From: Flavobacterium psychrophilum
GTDB taxonomy: Bacteria > Bacteroidota > Bacteroidia > Flavobacteriales > Flavobacteriaceae
NCBI GenBank assembly: GCA_945872245.1
Contig: CAMBZB010000005.1
Location: 1 to 64,000 of the forward strand
Reading direction: 5' to 3'
Length of the DNA: 64,000 nt
In this document: piece by piece, positions 35,401-44,527 of the stretch
Position numbering within the stretch: the first letter of the stretch is position 1
Layout of the letters: each line of letters begins with the position of its first letter
Notes under the pieces: generated by a model
The model's database searches: none
What the model was told of the DNA's origin: nothing
Seen by the model: only the letters and a program-made list of their open reading frames with translations
Position numbers and translations under genes: made by a program

Positions 35401-36192
35401 GTGACAAAAGATCTAATCATACAAAATATTGCAGCGCTAAAAAGCCACTCTTCTATCAATTACGGTATCAAGACAAAAGTACAAGCCTTTACTGAGAAGC
35501 TATTCTATACCTTGTTTGATGCTAATGATTCATTAACTGAAAGTGTTGAGGAACTTGAAAAATCCTTCAAGGAAATATCAAAAATTGCTTCAAAAAAACC
35601 ACAAGAATTATGCGATGGGGTTTGGAGTCAATTTCTTGAAAAATTGCCTTCTGTTCTTGAAAAACTAAAAAGGGATGCAGAGTACATTTTAGAAAATGAT
35701 CCCGCTTCTAACAGTATAGAAGAAGTATATTTGGGTTATCCAGGATTTTACGCCATTGCCATTTATAGATTAAGCCATGAATTGTATTTGTTGGATATGT
35801 TGCTTTTTTCCAGATTGATGAGTGAATATGCGCATCAAATCACGGGAACAGACATTCATGCAGGAGCGACAATTGCATCCCCTTTCTTCATTGACCATGC
35901 TACTGGAATTGTTATTGGAGAAACCACTGTCATTGAAAAAAACGTTAAATTATATCAAGGGGTAACTTTGGGTGCTTTAAGTGTCAGCAAGGACATGAAA
36001 AATTCAAAAAGACATCCCACAGTAGAAAAAAATGTTTGTATTTATGCCAATGCAACAATTTTGGGAGGGGAAACTATCATTGGAAAGGATAGTGTAATAG
36101 GTGGGAATACTTGGATTACAAGATCCATCCCAGAAAAATCTCTGGTGACCAACACCACTATTACAGAGGTAAAAATAAAAGAATTAAAATAG
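35401..36192 (+). CDS. cysE: Serine O-acetyltransferase (EpsC/CysE type)
   Basis: Makes O-acetylserine for cysteine synthesis. The C-terminal left-handed beta-helix shows D-I-H-A-G-A-T-I, the catalytic D-H-A-T-G-I-V-I-G-E-T and G-G-N-T-W-I. The N-terminal half is helical and ends in H-Q-I-T-G-T-D. At 263 aa it is of the Bacteroidota length. The start is GTG at 35401, as no ATG suits. cysM begins 1 nt after the stop, so the two cysteine steps form one unit. Confidence 0.95.
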   Translation: MTKDLIIQNIAALKSHSSINYGIKTKVQAFTEKLFYTLFDANDSLTESVEELEKSFKEISKIASKKPQELCDGVWSQFLEKLPSVLEKLKRDAEYILENDPASNSIEEVYLGYPGFYAIAIYRLSHELYLLDMLLFSRLMSEYAHQITGTDIHAGATIASPFFIDHATGIVIGETTVIEKNVKLYQGVTLGALSVSKDMKNSKRHPTVEKNVCIYANATILGGETIIGKDSVIGGNTWITRSIPEKSLVTNTTITEVKIKELK

Positions 36193-36193
36193 G

Positions 36194-37081
36194 ATGCAAC
36201 ACAAAAAATTATTAGACCTAATTGGCAATACACCCCTAGTGGAAAGTGTCAATTTGGTAAAAAATCCGAATGTCAAGCTTTTGTTGAAACTGGAAGGGAA
36301 TAATCCAGGTGGCAGCGTGAAAGATCGTGCGGCTTACAATATGATTGCTTCAGCCATAGAAAGAGGCGATATTAAAAAAGGGGATAAACTCATTGAGGCC
36401 ACCAGCGGCAATACCGGAATTGCCTTGGCTATGATAGCCCAATTATTTAATTTAGAAATAGAGCTCGTACTTCCTGAAAATTCGACCAAAGAACGCACCC
36501 AAACGATGCTGGCTTATGGCGCAAACGTGATTTTGACCCCAGCAAGTTTAGGAATCATAGGTTCTAGAGATTACGTAGATAAAAAAATGGAACAAGGCGG
36601 TTACATCATGCTGAATCAGTTCGCCAACGCCGACAATTGGAAAGCACACTACAAAACAACAGGGCCAGAAGTTTGGAATGATACCGAAGGGACTGTTACT
36701 CATTTTGTTGCGGCGATGGGAACTACAGGTACTATTATTGGTACTTCTACCTATTTGAAAGAGAAAAATCCAGCCATACAAATCGTGGGAGCACAACCCA
36801 GTGATGGTTCCCAAATTCCCGGAATTCGGAAATGGCCACAAGAATATTTGCCTAAAATTTTTGATGCTTCAAAAGTGGATACGATTATAGAAGTCAGTGA
36901 ACAAGAAGCTCGTGAAATGACCAAACGATTGGCTAAAGAAGAAGGCGTTTTTGCGGGGATGAGTAGTGGTGGTTCTGTTGCTGTGGCGCTAAAACTGGCA
37001 AGCCAACTGGAATCCGGAGTGATTGTTGCCATTATTTGTGACCGAGGGGATCGTTATTTATCCTCGGATTTATTTGATTAA
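36194..37081 (+). CDS. cysM: Cysteine synthase B
   Basis: PLP enzyme joining O-acetylserine with sulfide or thiosulfate to give cysteine. The PLP Lys is in N-P-G-G-S-V-K-D-R-A, and the substrate loop is T-S-G-N-T-G-I-A-L. The phosphate loop G-T-T-G-T-I-I-G-T is present. The short 295-aa form and the helix-5 region with I-P-G-I-R-K-W-P fit CysM better than CysK. Coupled to cysE with a 1-nt gap. Confidence 0.95.
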   Translation: MQHKKLLDLIGNTPLVESVNLVKNPNVKLLLKLEGNNPGGSVKDRAAYNMIASAIERGDIKKGDKLIEATSGNTGIALAMIAQLFNLEIELVLPENSTKERTQTMLAYGANVILTPASLGIIGSRDYVDKKMEQGGYIMLNQFANADNWKAHYKTTGPEVWNDTEGTVTHFVAAMGTTGTIIGTSTYLKEKNPAIQIVGAQPSDGSQIPGIRKWPQEYLPKIFDASKVDTIIEVSEQEAREMTKRLAKEEGVFAGMSSGGSVAVALKLASQLESGVIVAIICDRGDRYLSSDLFD

Positions 37082-37122
37082 AAAAGTTGAAATTAATTTC
37101 CAAATCTTATTTTTAGCTTTTT

Positions 37123-37761
37123 ATGACAGAATATTTACAATCTCAAGACTGGCCTTATTTAAATCGATATCAAACTGAAAATGATAAACTAAGTCCGTTG
37201 AAACTTGGAGAAAAAAGAATAGTATTTATGGGGGATTCCATAACCGAGTTGTGGTCTGTTGTTCATCCTAGTTTTTTTTCTGAAAAATCATATATTAACA
37301 GAGGTATAGGCGGACAAACCAGTCCACAAATGTTGGTTCGTTTTAGAGCAGATGTTATTGCCCTGAAGCCATCAGTTGTGGTGTTGTTGGCTGGTGCCAA
37401 TGACATTGCACAAAACACGGGACCTTCAACACTTGAAATGATAGCCAACAATATTATTTCGATGGTCGAATTAGCCACGGCAAACAACATCAAAGTGATT
37501 CTATGTTCCGTACTTCCAGCTTTTGATTTTTATTGGAGACAAGGGCTTGAGCCTGCAGGAAAAATTGTGACTCTTAATAAAATGATACTTGAGTATGCTG
37601 ATGCAAATGATATCCTTTACCTTGATTATTATTCAGCAATGGTAGATGATCAAAAAGGATTGAATTCCATTTATTCTGAAGACGGTGTGCATCCCAATAA
37701 AGCAGGATATGAAGTAATGGTTCCCCTTGCTCATGAAGCAATCCGATTGGCTTTAAAATAA
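37123..37761 (+). CDS. SGNH/GDSL hydrolase
   Basis: Serine esterase or lipase-type hydrolase of 212 aa. All four blocks are readable: F-M-G-D-S-I-T (catalytic Ser), G-I-G-G-Q-T (Gly), L-A-G-A-N-D-I (Asn) and D-G-V-H-P-N (Asp-His). No signal peptide is visible, so it seems cytoplasmic. It follows cysM by 41 nt on the same strand and may be co-transcribed. Substrate unknown; deacetylation of sugars or thioesters is seen elsewhere in the family. Confidence 0.9.
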   Translation: MTEYLQSQDWPYLNRYQTENDKLSPLKLGEKRIVFMGDSITELWSVVHPSFFSEKSYINRGIGGQTSPQMLVRFRADVIALKPSVVVLLAGANDIAQNTGPSTLEMIANNIISMVELATANNIKVILCSVLPAFDFYWRQGLEPAGKIVTLNKMILEYADANDILYLDYYSAMVDDQKGLNSIYSEDGVHPNKAGYEVMVPLAHEAIRLALK

Positions 37762-37870
37762 AAACCATGTACTTTTTATTTGCCTCACTCCTTTATTATA
37801 AAAATGTTTTTGTGTCACTAGATTAAACTTTTTTGTAAATTGCAAGTCAAATAAACTATAAATAGAAATT

Positions 37871-39550
37871 ATGGCCTCATTAAACCCCAAAGAAACTGTT
37901 TTAGGAACTGTTTTTGCAAAGCACTTATTGCGAAGAGCCAGTTTTGTTTATTCCAAAACGATTATTGATCAATTTTCGGGTTTAACTCCCACTAAAGCTC
38001 TCGACTTGTTGTTTGTTGATCAAAGTTTAACATTGGCTTTGCCCTATGACCCATTGACAATAACTAACACCGCAACTCCTTCCGTTCCCGATGGCTTTTG
38101 GACAGAAGTTCCAGGTACAACAACATTGCCTAACGTTTTTCAGTCACAAGCAAGAAAACGCTCTATTATTTCAGGTTGGTGGTGGTTTAATGCTATTAAT
38201 AGCCCCACCCTGAAATATAAATTATGTCATTTCCTCTCCACGAGATTTACTGTCGAGAAAAGTCTTTGTGGAGCATCTTCCTATTTTTATGACCATGTTC
38301 GATTACTACTATTTTATGCTACAAATGGTAATTACAAATCTTTAGCAATAAAAATGACTCTAGATAATGCAATGTTAGATTATTTGGACAATACATCTAA
38401 CACTAAATCAGCACCAAATGAAAACTATGCACGAGAGTTTTTAGAATTATTTACTATTGGGAAAGGTCCCCAAATTGCTTCGGGAGATTATACTACCTAC
38501 AAAGAAACAGATATAGTTCAAGCCGCAAGAGTATTGACTGGATTTAAAATTAAAGCGGATAGAACAACTATAGATTCGACAAATGGAATACCCAAAGGAT
38601 ATAATCTATTTTCTTCCCATGATACTTTAGGTCCAAAAGTTTTCAGTTCCGCTTTTGGCAATACATCAATTGCTTCTGCTATTAATGCCAGTGGTATGGA
38701 TACAGAATTAAATGCTTTTGTTGATATGGTTTTCAATCAACAAGCAACGGCAAAAAATATTTGTCGGAAAATGTACATTTATTTTGTAAAATCAACCATT
38801 ACTCCGGAAGTAGAAACAGATATTATTACTCCCTTGGCCTCAGATTTATATAATAATGGCTACAACATATTACCTGTTCTTAGAAGGTTATTAACAAGTA
38901 AACATTTTTATGATTTAGACGATTCGAATCCTGCTGATGAAACTATTGGTGGTATCATAAAATCACCCATTCAACAAATTTCTGAATTAGTAACCTATTT
39001 AAAAGCAACACTTCCAAGTCCAGAAGCGAATCCGTTGGAATTTTATATCAATTTTTGGAACAATTTTGTGCATAATACTTTTTTGACTGGTTCCAACATG
39101 ATATTATTTGATCCAGATAATGTTGCTGGACATTCAGCCTATCATCAGTCACCTGACTTTGATAAATCTTGGATTTCATCTTCTACTTTAATAGCGCGCT
39201 ATCGATTAGGAGAATCACTTTTGGATGGTGTTAATAGAATCCAAGGGAACGCTAACATTAAGGCTAAAATCAATATTTCGGAAGTTATCAAAAGTAGCAA
39301 TTTGATTTCAAATGCTTCGGATGCTTTCACTTTAACATCAGAGCTTTGTAATGCCTTGTTTGCTCAAGTTCCCGATACGGATAGAGTCAATTATTTTATG
39401 AATTCATTTTTATTACAAGGTTTAGCTCCTTTTTATTGGACAAACGCTTGGAATTTGTATTTGTCAGATGGCAAAAATTCAGTCGTTGAACCCAGATTAA
39501 AATTAATGGTAAGTAAAATTTTGAGTGCTCCAGAGTCCCAAATTTTTTAA
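37871..39550 (+). CDS. DUF1800 protein, partner of the DUF1501 gene
   Basis: Family of unknown function usually encoded beside a DUF1501 gene, as here. The hallmark N-E-N-Y-A-R-E-F-L-E-L-F-T-I-G lies near residue 180, and H-L-L-R-R-A-S-F near residue 18. Length is 559 aa. No N-terminal signal peptide, lipobox or C-terminal sorting tail is visible, although its partner is clearly exported; how it would reach the same compartment is unclear. The partner starts 45 nt downstream. I cannot assign an activity. Confidence 0.88.
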   Translation: MASLNPKETVLGTVFAKHLLRRASFVYSKTIIDQFSGLTPTKALDLLFVDQSLTLALPYDPLTITNTATPSVPDGFWTEVPGTTTLPNVFQSQARKRSIISGWWWFNAINSPTLKYKLCHFLSTRFTVEKSLCGASSYFYDHVRLLLFYATNGNYKSLAIKMTLDNAMLDYLDNTSNTKSAPNENYAREFLELFTIGKGPQIASGDYTTYKETDIVQAARVLTGFKIKADRTTIDSTNGIPKGYNLFSSHDTLGPKVFSSAFGNTSIASAINASGMDTELNAFVDMVFNQQATAKNICRKMYIYFVKSTITPEVETDIITPLASDLYNNGYNILPVLRRLLTSKHFYDLDDSNPADETIGGIIKSPIQQISELVTYLKATLPSPEANPLEFYINFWNNFVHNTFLTGSNMILFDPDNVAGHSAYHQSPDFDKSWISSSTLIARYRLGESLLDGVNRIQGNANIKAKINISEVIKSSNLISNASDAFTLTSELCNALFAQVPDTDRVNYFMNSFLLQGLAPFYWTNAWNLYLSDGKNSVVEPRLKLMVSKILSAPESQIF

Positions 39551-39595
39551 TGCATTTTCATAAATAAAAAATGTTTTTTTACTAAGTTAGAAAAT

Positions 39596-41245
39596 ATGAA
39601 AAGAAGAAACTTTATAAGATTAACATCCACAGCAAGCGCGTTAAGCCTTTTGCCTACCGATGTTTTTGCATTGTTCAAGTCAGCAGGAATGGAGACTTGC
39701 CCTAACGTAAACGCAAAAAAAATAGTTCTTATTCAATTGGCTGGTGCTAATGATGGATTGAATACGGTAGTGCCTATAAATCAATACGATAAATACGCTA
39801 CGTTGCGACCAAATATCAAATTAAGCAACGTAGGGGGAACTAATGGAATTATCAATTTAGATACTACTTTAACCCTGACTAACCAGGTGGGGTTACATCC
39901 TTCGCTAGTGGGTTTTAAAAGTTTATATGACAGTGGATTAATGCGTGTTATTCAAGGTGTTGGTTATCCAACCCAGGATAAGTCCCATTTCAAATCTACT
40001 GACCTTTGGCTTACAGGAGGTGATGGAACTCCTGCAAACAATACATCACAAAGTGGATGGGTAGGACGTTTTTTAGAAAATTATTATGCTGATTTTCTTA
40101 ATGCCAATTTCCCATTGGGGATTCAATTAGGCAGTAGCGAAAATTCTTTGGGTTTCCATGGTGAAGTCGAACATGGAATGTCCTTGAATATTAACGGCCA
40201 AGATCCTTCTGGATTTTATTCGGTTATCAATGGATTGGGAGGGGTTGCGCCAACCAATATACCAAATTCCGAATACGGGAATTTATTGAGGTTTATTTTA
40301 GACAATGACACTTCGTCAAATACCTATGCACAAACCATTTCTGCGGCTTTTAATAGCGGCAGTAATTCTTTAACGTATCCAAATACAGGTATTGCAAACC
40401 AACTAAAAACAGTGGCTCGATTTATCTCTGGCGGTTTGCAAACCAAAGTCTATTTGGTTAAAATAGGTGGTTTCGACACCCATGATTTGCAAGTGGCAGC
40501 CAATACTACATCACATTTAGGCAAGCATGCCGATTTGTTGACCCAAATTTCCGAATCTATAAAAACATTCATCACTGATTTGAATAATCAAAATATGGGA
40601 GACGATGTTATTGCAGTTACGTTTTCAGAATTTGGAAGAAAAGCAGCCGAAAATGGAAATCTAGGAACCGATCATGGAGAAATTGCTCCAATGTTTGTTT
40701 TTGGAAGTTCTATTGCTCCGGGAGTTTCTGGAACCAACATCAATTTAAGCGAAGCTGTTTTAGGGAATAATTATCAAGTTCAAACCGTACAACACGATTA
40801 CCGACGTGTATTTAGTACCGTATTACAAGATTGGTTTGGAACCAATGATACAACTTTAGATTTGACTTTTTATGACAACACTACGAATTCAGGATATTCG
40901 AATGCTAAAATTGCTAATATGATAAAATCACAAAATTTGGTACCACCGAGTTGCTATTCTGGTAGGGTATCAGGAGAACAATTAGGACTAGATAATTTTG
41001 AAGTTAAAAACGAAGTGGTGGTTTATCAAAATCCAATTTCAGAAACTATGGTCGTTCAATCTATGGATGCAATCAACTCAATTTCAGTTTATTCAATAGA
41101 TGGAAGAATTATCAAAACCTATAGAAATCCTTTGACAACGAAGGAGTATACTATAAATGTGCAACATTTTGCAGTAGGCTTATACATTTTAAAAATTACT
41201 ACAAATCAAGGTGTTTTTTCTAAAAAAATTATTGTTAGGAGGTAG
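39596..41245 (+). CDS. DUF1501 protein with Tat-like signal and T9SS type A sorting domain
   Basis: Exported protein of the DUF1501 family, related in fold to alkaline phosphatase/sulfatase-like proteins. The N-terminus K-R-R-N-F-I-R-L-T plus a hydrophobic stretch resembles a twin-arginine signal. The family motif is L-A-G-A-N-D-G-L-N-T-V-V-P, and G-G-F-D-T-H and F-S-E-F-G-R follow. The last 75 residues form a T9SS type A sorting domain (Y-Q-N-P-I-S, then S-I-D-G-R-I-I-K, ending K-K-I-I-V-R-R), so the protein should be carried across the outer membrane. A Tat plus T9SS combination is unusual. It pairs with the DUF1800 gene. Confidence 0.9.
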   Translation: MKRRNFIRLTSTASALSLLPTDVFALFKSAGMETCPNVNAKKIVLIQLAGANDGLNTVVPINQYDKYATLRPNIKLSNVGGTNGIINLDTTLTLTNQVGLHPSLVGFKSLYDSGLMRVIQGVGYPTQDKSHFKSTDLWLTGGDGTPANNTSQSGWVGRFLENYYADFLNANFPLGIQLGSSENSLGFHGEVEHGMSLNINGQDPSGFYSVINGLGGVAPTNIPNSEYGNLLRFILDNDTSSNTYAQTISAAFNSGSNSLTYPNTGIANQLKTVARFISGGLQTKVYLVKIGGFDTHDLQVAANTTSHLGKHADLLTQISESIKTFITDLNNQNMGDDVIAVTFSEFGRKAAENGNLGTDHGEIAPMFVFGSSIAPGVSGTNINLSEAVLGNNYQVQTVQHDYRRVFSTVLQDWFGTNDTTLDLTFYDNTTNSGYSNAKIANMIKSQNLVPPSCYSGRVSGEQLGLDNFEVKNEVVVYQNPISETMVVQSMDAINSISVYSIDGRIIKTYRNPLTTKEYTINVQHFAVGLYILKITTNQGVFSKKIIVRR

Positions 41246-41313
41246 TTCTTTAGCTTATTTATATAAAAAAAATCAATCAAAAACAGTTCCTTTGTAAAAA
41301 ATAAAATTAACAG

Positions 41314-42294
41314 ATGAACTATCGAAAACTAGGTAAAACCAATTTAAACATATCAGAAATAGCACTTGCAATATGGTAAGTATTCGAAAAATTGGGTACT
41401 CCGTTCAATAAACTGCAGTCGAATTGATTAATGCCGCCATTGTCAACTGCGTAAATTGTATTGACACCGCCGACGTCTGCGAAAATGGATTGAGTGAAAC
41501 AGCTGAGGGAAGATTGTTTCGATCCCGTTCGGAACCCATTTATGTGGCCACAAAATGTGGGCGGCATATCAATCCACACATAAATGAAGGTTACCAACCC
41601 AAAGTACTTTAGTAATTATTGGAAGACAGCCTCAAAAGAACCGGATTGGATCCGTTGGATTTAATCCAATTGCCTGTCCACTAAGCGAGGTTTATTTTAA
41701 ACTAGAAATTTTTGAATTATTTGATCGATTGAAAGAGCAAGGAAAAATCCAAAACCTTGGAGTAAGTGTTGAAAAGGAGGAAGAAACCCTAAAACTATTG
41801 AATATCCTAATGTGACTACCATACAAATTATTTTTAACCTTTTTCGCCAAAAACTATCCGAGGCCTTTTTCAAAAAAGCACAAAAAAGAGACGTTGGAAT
41901 AATCGCAAGAGTTCTCCTTGCCAGCGGACTTTTGACGGGGTTATTTAATTCAAAAACCACCTCTGGAACTCAAGACCATACGAACTTCAACCGAAGCGGA
42001 GCAGCTTTTGACAAAGGGGAAACCTTCTCCGGAATCGTTTACGAATTAGGCTTAAATGCTGTCGAAGCCTTGAAAAGTTTGTTTCCAGAATCCACTAATT
42101 TGGCTCCCAATGCCTTGCAATGGATTTTGAGTTTTGATGAAATCAGCTGACTTATTCCTGGAGCTTCAAAAGCCAGTAACGTAAAATCGAATTTGTCGGT
42201 GTATGATTTACCAAAATTGATACCTGATAAAATCGTGGCGATGAACGAAATTTACGAATTCTATATCAAGCCGGAAGTACATCATCTTTGGTAA
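41314..42294 (+). pseudogene. Degenerate aldo/keto reductase gene
   Basis: Pieces of an aldo/keto reductase can be read across several frames. The start is M-N-Y-R-K-L-G-K-T-N-L-N, broken by TAA at 41377. It continues with I-D-T-A-D-V, Y-V-A-T-K-C-G-R-H-I-N (stop at 41610) and D-S-L-K-R-T-G-L-D-P-L-D-L-I-Q (stop near 41681). After frameshifts come N-L-G-V-S-V-E-K and G-I-I-A-R-V-L-L-A-S-G-L-L-T-G, then a TGA at 42148 before L-I-P-G-A-S-K-A-S and the true C-terminus. At least four stops and three frameshifts rule out function. Confidence 0.93.
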
Positions 42295-42374
42295 TAAATT
42301 AAGGATCAAAAAAACTTCAGCTATTTGATTTATAAAACTATTCAAAACCTTATTTTAAGTTTTTTATATGAAAG

Positions 42375-42427
42375 TGTCCCGTCTTGAATTAAGTCGATTT
42401 TGTGTCAACTTAATTCAGGACGAGACA
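42375..42427. repeat. Near-perfect 19-20 bp inverted repeat
   Basis: Arms 42376-42394 and 42408-42426 match over 19 bp with one mismatch and one G-U, around a 13-nt centre; a T-A pair extends them to 20 bp. The arm begins GTCCCGTCTTGAATTAAGT. It sits just after the aldo/keto reductase pseudogene and looks like a mobile-element end or scar, or a small palindromic element. Confidence 0.6.
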
Positions 42428-42439
42428 TAAAATAAAGTA

Positions 42440-42470
42440 AAGCCACTTCAGAAACGAAGTGGCTTCTTGA
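42440..42470 (+). terminator. Hairpin with the same stem as at 60715
   Basis: AAGCCACTTC and GAAGTGGCTT form a perfect 10-bp stem around AGAAAC. The tail CTTGATT is only weakly T-rich. The stem is identical to the one that follows the T9SS-domain pseudogene at 60715. Confidence 0.7.
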
Positions 42471-42630
42471 TTCTCTTGATAATCTATCGGGTGAAAGAAT
42501 CCATCAGTTTAAGATGGTGTTTTTTAATGCCATTATACATTGAAATTAATTTCAAATGCTACTTTTACATAAAACCCATAAGAACCTATTTTTAAGATGA
42601 AGTTAGCTATTAATCCTAATTAAAATTTCC

Positions 42631-42638
42631 TAAATTTG
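42631..42638 (+). promoter_or_regulatory. -7 box of mutL
   Basis: TAAATTTG fits TAnnTTTG and lies 44 nt before the mutL ATG. No convincing TTTG partner is seen upstream. Confidence 0.5.
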
Positions 42639-42682
42639 TACACTTTGGTTTTCAAAAGCCTCAAACATCAAACACTTTTTTA

Positions 42683-44527
42683 ATGTCGAGTATCATCCAA
42701 TTACTTCCTGATCATGTTGCCAATCAAATTGCCGCTGGTGAAGTTGTTCAGCGACCGGCTTCGGTGGTCAAGGAATTGCTGGAAAATGCTGTTGATGCAA
42801 GGGCAACCGATGTGAAGTTGATAATTAAAGATGCCGGAAAATCGTTGGTTCAGGTCATTGATAACGGATCAGGAATGAGCGTTACTGATGCACGTTTGTG
42901 TTTTGAACGTCACGCGACTTCTAAAATTCGTCAGGCCGAAGACCTTTTTTCTTTGCATACCAAAGGGTTTCGGGGTGAAGCATTGGCATCCATTGCCGCA
43001 ATTGCCCACGTGGAAATGAAAACCAAACAAGACCAAGAAGAACTGGGAACACATATCATCATTGAAGGTAGCAAGTTTGTGTCCCAAGACGTAGCAGTTT
43101 CGCCTAAGGGAACTTCATTTGGCGTCAAAAACTTGTTTTTTAATATTCCTGCACGAAGGAATTTCTTGAAATCGGATACGGTGGAATACCGCCATATTAT
43201 TGACGAATTTCAACGCGTGGCTTTGGCACATCCCAAAATATATTTTACGTTTTATCACAACGGTAGCGATATGTTTAATTTGCCTCCGTCCACTTTAAGA
43301 CAGCGTATTGTTGCTGTTTTTTCTGGTAAAACCAATGAAAAATTGGTTCCCGTGAACGAAGAAACGGAGATTGTAAGCATCCAAGGTTTTGCATGTAAAC
43401 CAGAGTTTGCCAAGAAAAATAGGGGAGAACAGTTTTTCTTTGTCAATGATCGCTTCATAAAAAGTGGTTATTTGCACCATGCTGTGATGGCGGCTTATGA
43501 CGGACTTTTGAAAGATGGCGCTCAACCCAGTTATTTTTTATATTTAACGGTACCCCCCAATACGATTGACATCAATATTCACCCCACTAAAACAGAAATC
43601 AAGTTTGACGATGAGCATGCATTGTATGCGATTTTACGAGCTTCTATAAAACACAGTTTGGGACAATTTAATGTGGCGCCAATTTTAGATTTTGAGCGTG
43701 ATTCCAATTTGGACACGCCCTATCATTACAAAGATGTGGAAGCCGCTACGCCGACGATTCAAGTAGACGGCAGTTTTAATCCCTTTTCGGAAGAAGATAA
43801 GCCCAATAAACATTTCACTAGTTACAGAAAACCCGAACCAGCTGCAAACTGGGAAAGTTTGTATGTGGGTTTGAAGCATGATTCCGAAGAAGTTGAAACG
43901 ATGACTTTCGAAAATGAAGAGGTGACATCATCTCTGTTTCACCAGGAAGACTTGGAACAAGCGGTTCATAAAACATACCAAATCCATAAAAAATACATTG
44001 TAAATCCAATAAAATCGGGAATGATAATTGTGGATCAACAACGGGCCCATCAACGCATTTTGTATGAACAGTTTTTGACCAACATTACGGTTCATTTGGC
44101 GTCTAGCCAACAGTTGTTGTTTCCATTGCATTTGTATTTTTCTAATGCAGAAATGCAGTTGATAACCGAATTAAAACCTTCCTTGACCAATACGGGTTTT
44201 GTTTTTGAGGAAACCACCGAAGACAGTGTTGTGATTTCGGGATTGCCGGTCAACGTTTCTGAAAGTGAAGCTTCGCTGGTTTTGGAAGAATTGTTAAGCG
44301 ATTTGCAGGACGGAATCCCAGAAAGCAGTTTCAGCCAGAACGATACAATTGCCAAATCAATGGCACGAAGTTTGGCCGTAAAAACAGGAACCTATTTGAC
44401 ACAAAAAGAACAGGAAAACTTGGTGAACGGGCTTTTTGCCTGCAAAGACCCGAATGTGTCCCCATTTCAGAAACCCACTTTCATCACCATGCGTGTGGAA
44501 GATTTAGACAACAAATTTGCACTATGA
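42683..44527 (+). CDS. mutL: DNA mismatch repair protein MutL
   Basis: Links mismatch recognition by MutS to strand removal. The GHKL ATPase motifs are complete: E-N-A-V-D-A-R, D-N-G-S-G-M and T-K-G-F-R-G-E-A-L-A-S-I. The C-terminal dimerisation domain differs from endonuclease-type MutL: DQHA(x)2E(x)4E is replaced by D451-Q-Q-R-A-H-Q-R-I-L-Y-E, and the usual C-P-H-G-R-P is S-P-F-Q-K-P. Nicking activity is therefore doubtful. Length is 614 aa. The first rhomboid gene starts 4 nt inside its end (ATGA overlap). Confidence 0.96.
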   Translation: MSSIIQLLPDHVANQIAAGEVVQRPASVVKELLENAVDARATDVKLIIKDAGKSLVQVIDNGSGMSVTDARLCFERHATSKIRQAEDLFSLHTKGFRGEALASIAAIAHVEMKTKQDQEELGTHIIIEGSKFVSQDVAVSPKGTSFGVKNLFFNIPARRNFLKSDTVEYRHIIDEFQRVALAHPKIYFTFYHNGSDMFNLPPSTLRQRIVAVFSGKTNEKLVPVNEETEIVSIQGFACKPEFAKKNRGEQFFFVNDRFIKSGYLHHAVMAAYDGLLKDGAQPSYFLYLTVPPNTIDINIHPTKTEIKFDDEHALYAILRASIKHSLGQFNVAPILDFERDSNLDTPYHYKDVEAATPTIQVDGSFNPFSEEDKPNKHFTSYRKPEPAANWESLYVGLKHDSEEVETMTFENEEVTSSLFHQEDLEQAVHKTYQIHKKYIVNPIKSGMIIVDQQRAHQRILYEQFLTNITVHLASSQQLLFPLHLYFSNAEMQLITELKPSLTNTGFVFEETTEDSVVISGLPVNVSESEASLVLEELLSDLQDGIPESSFSQNDTIAKSMARSLAVKTGTYLTQKEQENLVNGLFACKDPNVSPFQKPTFITMRVEDLDNKFAL

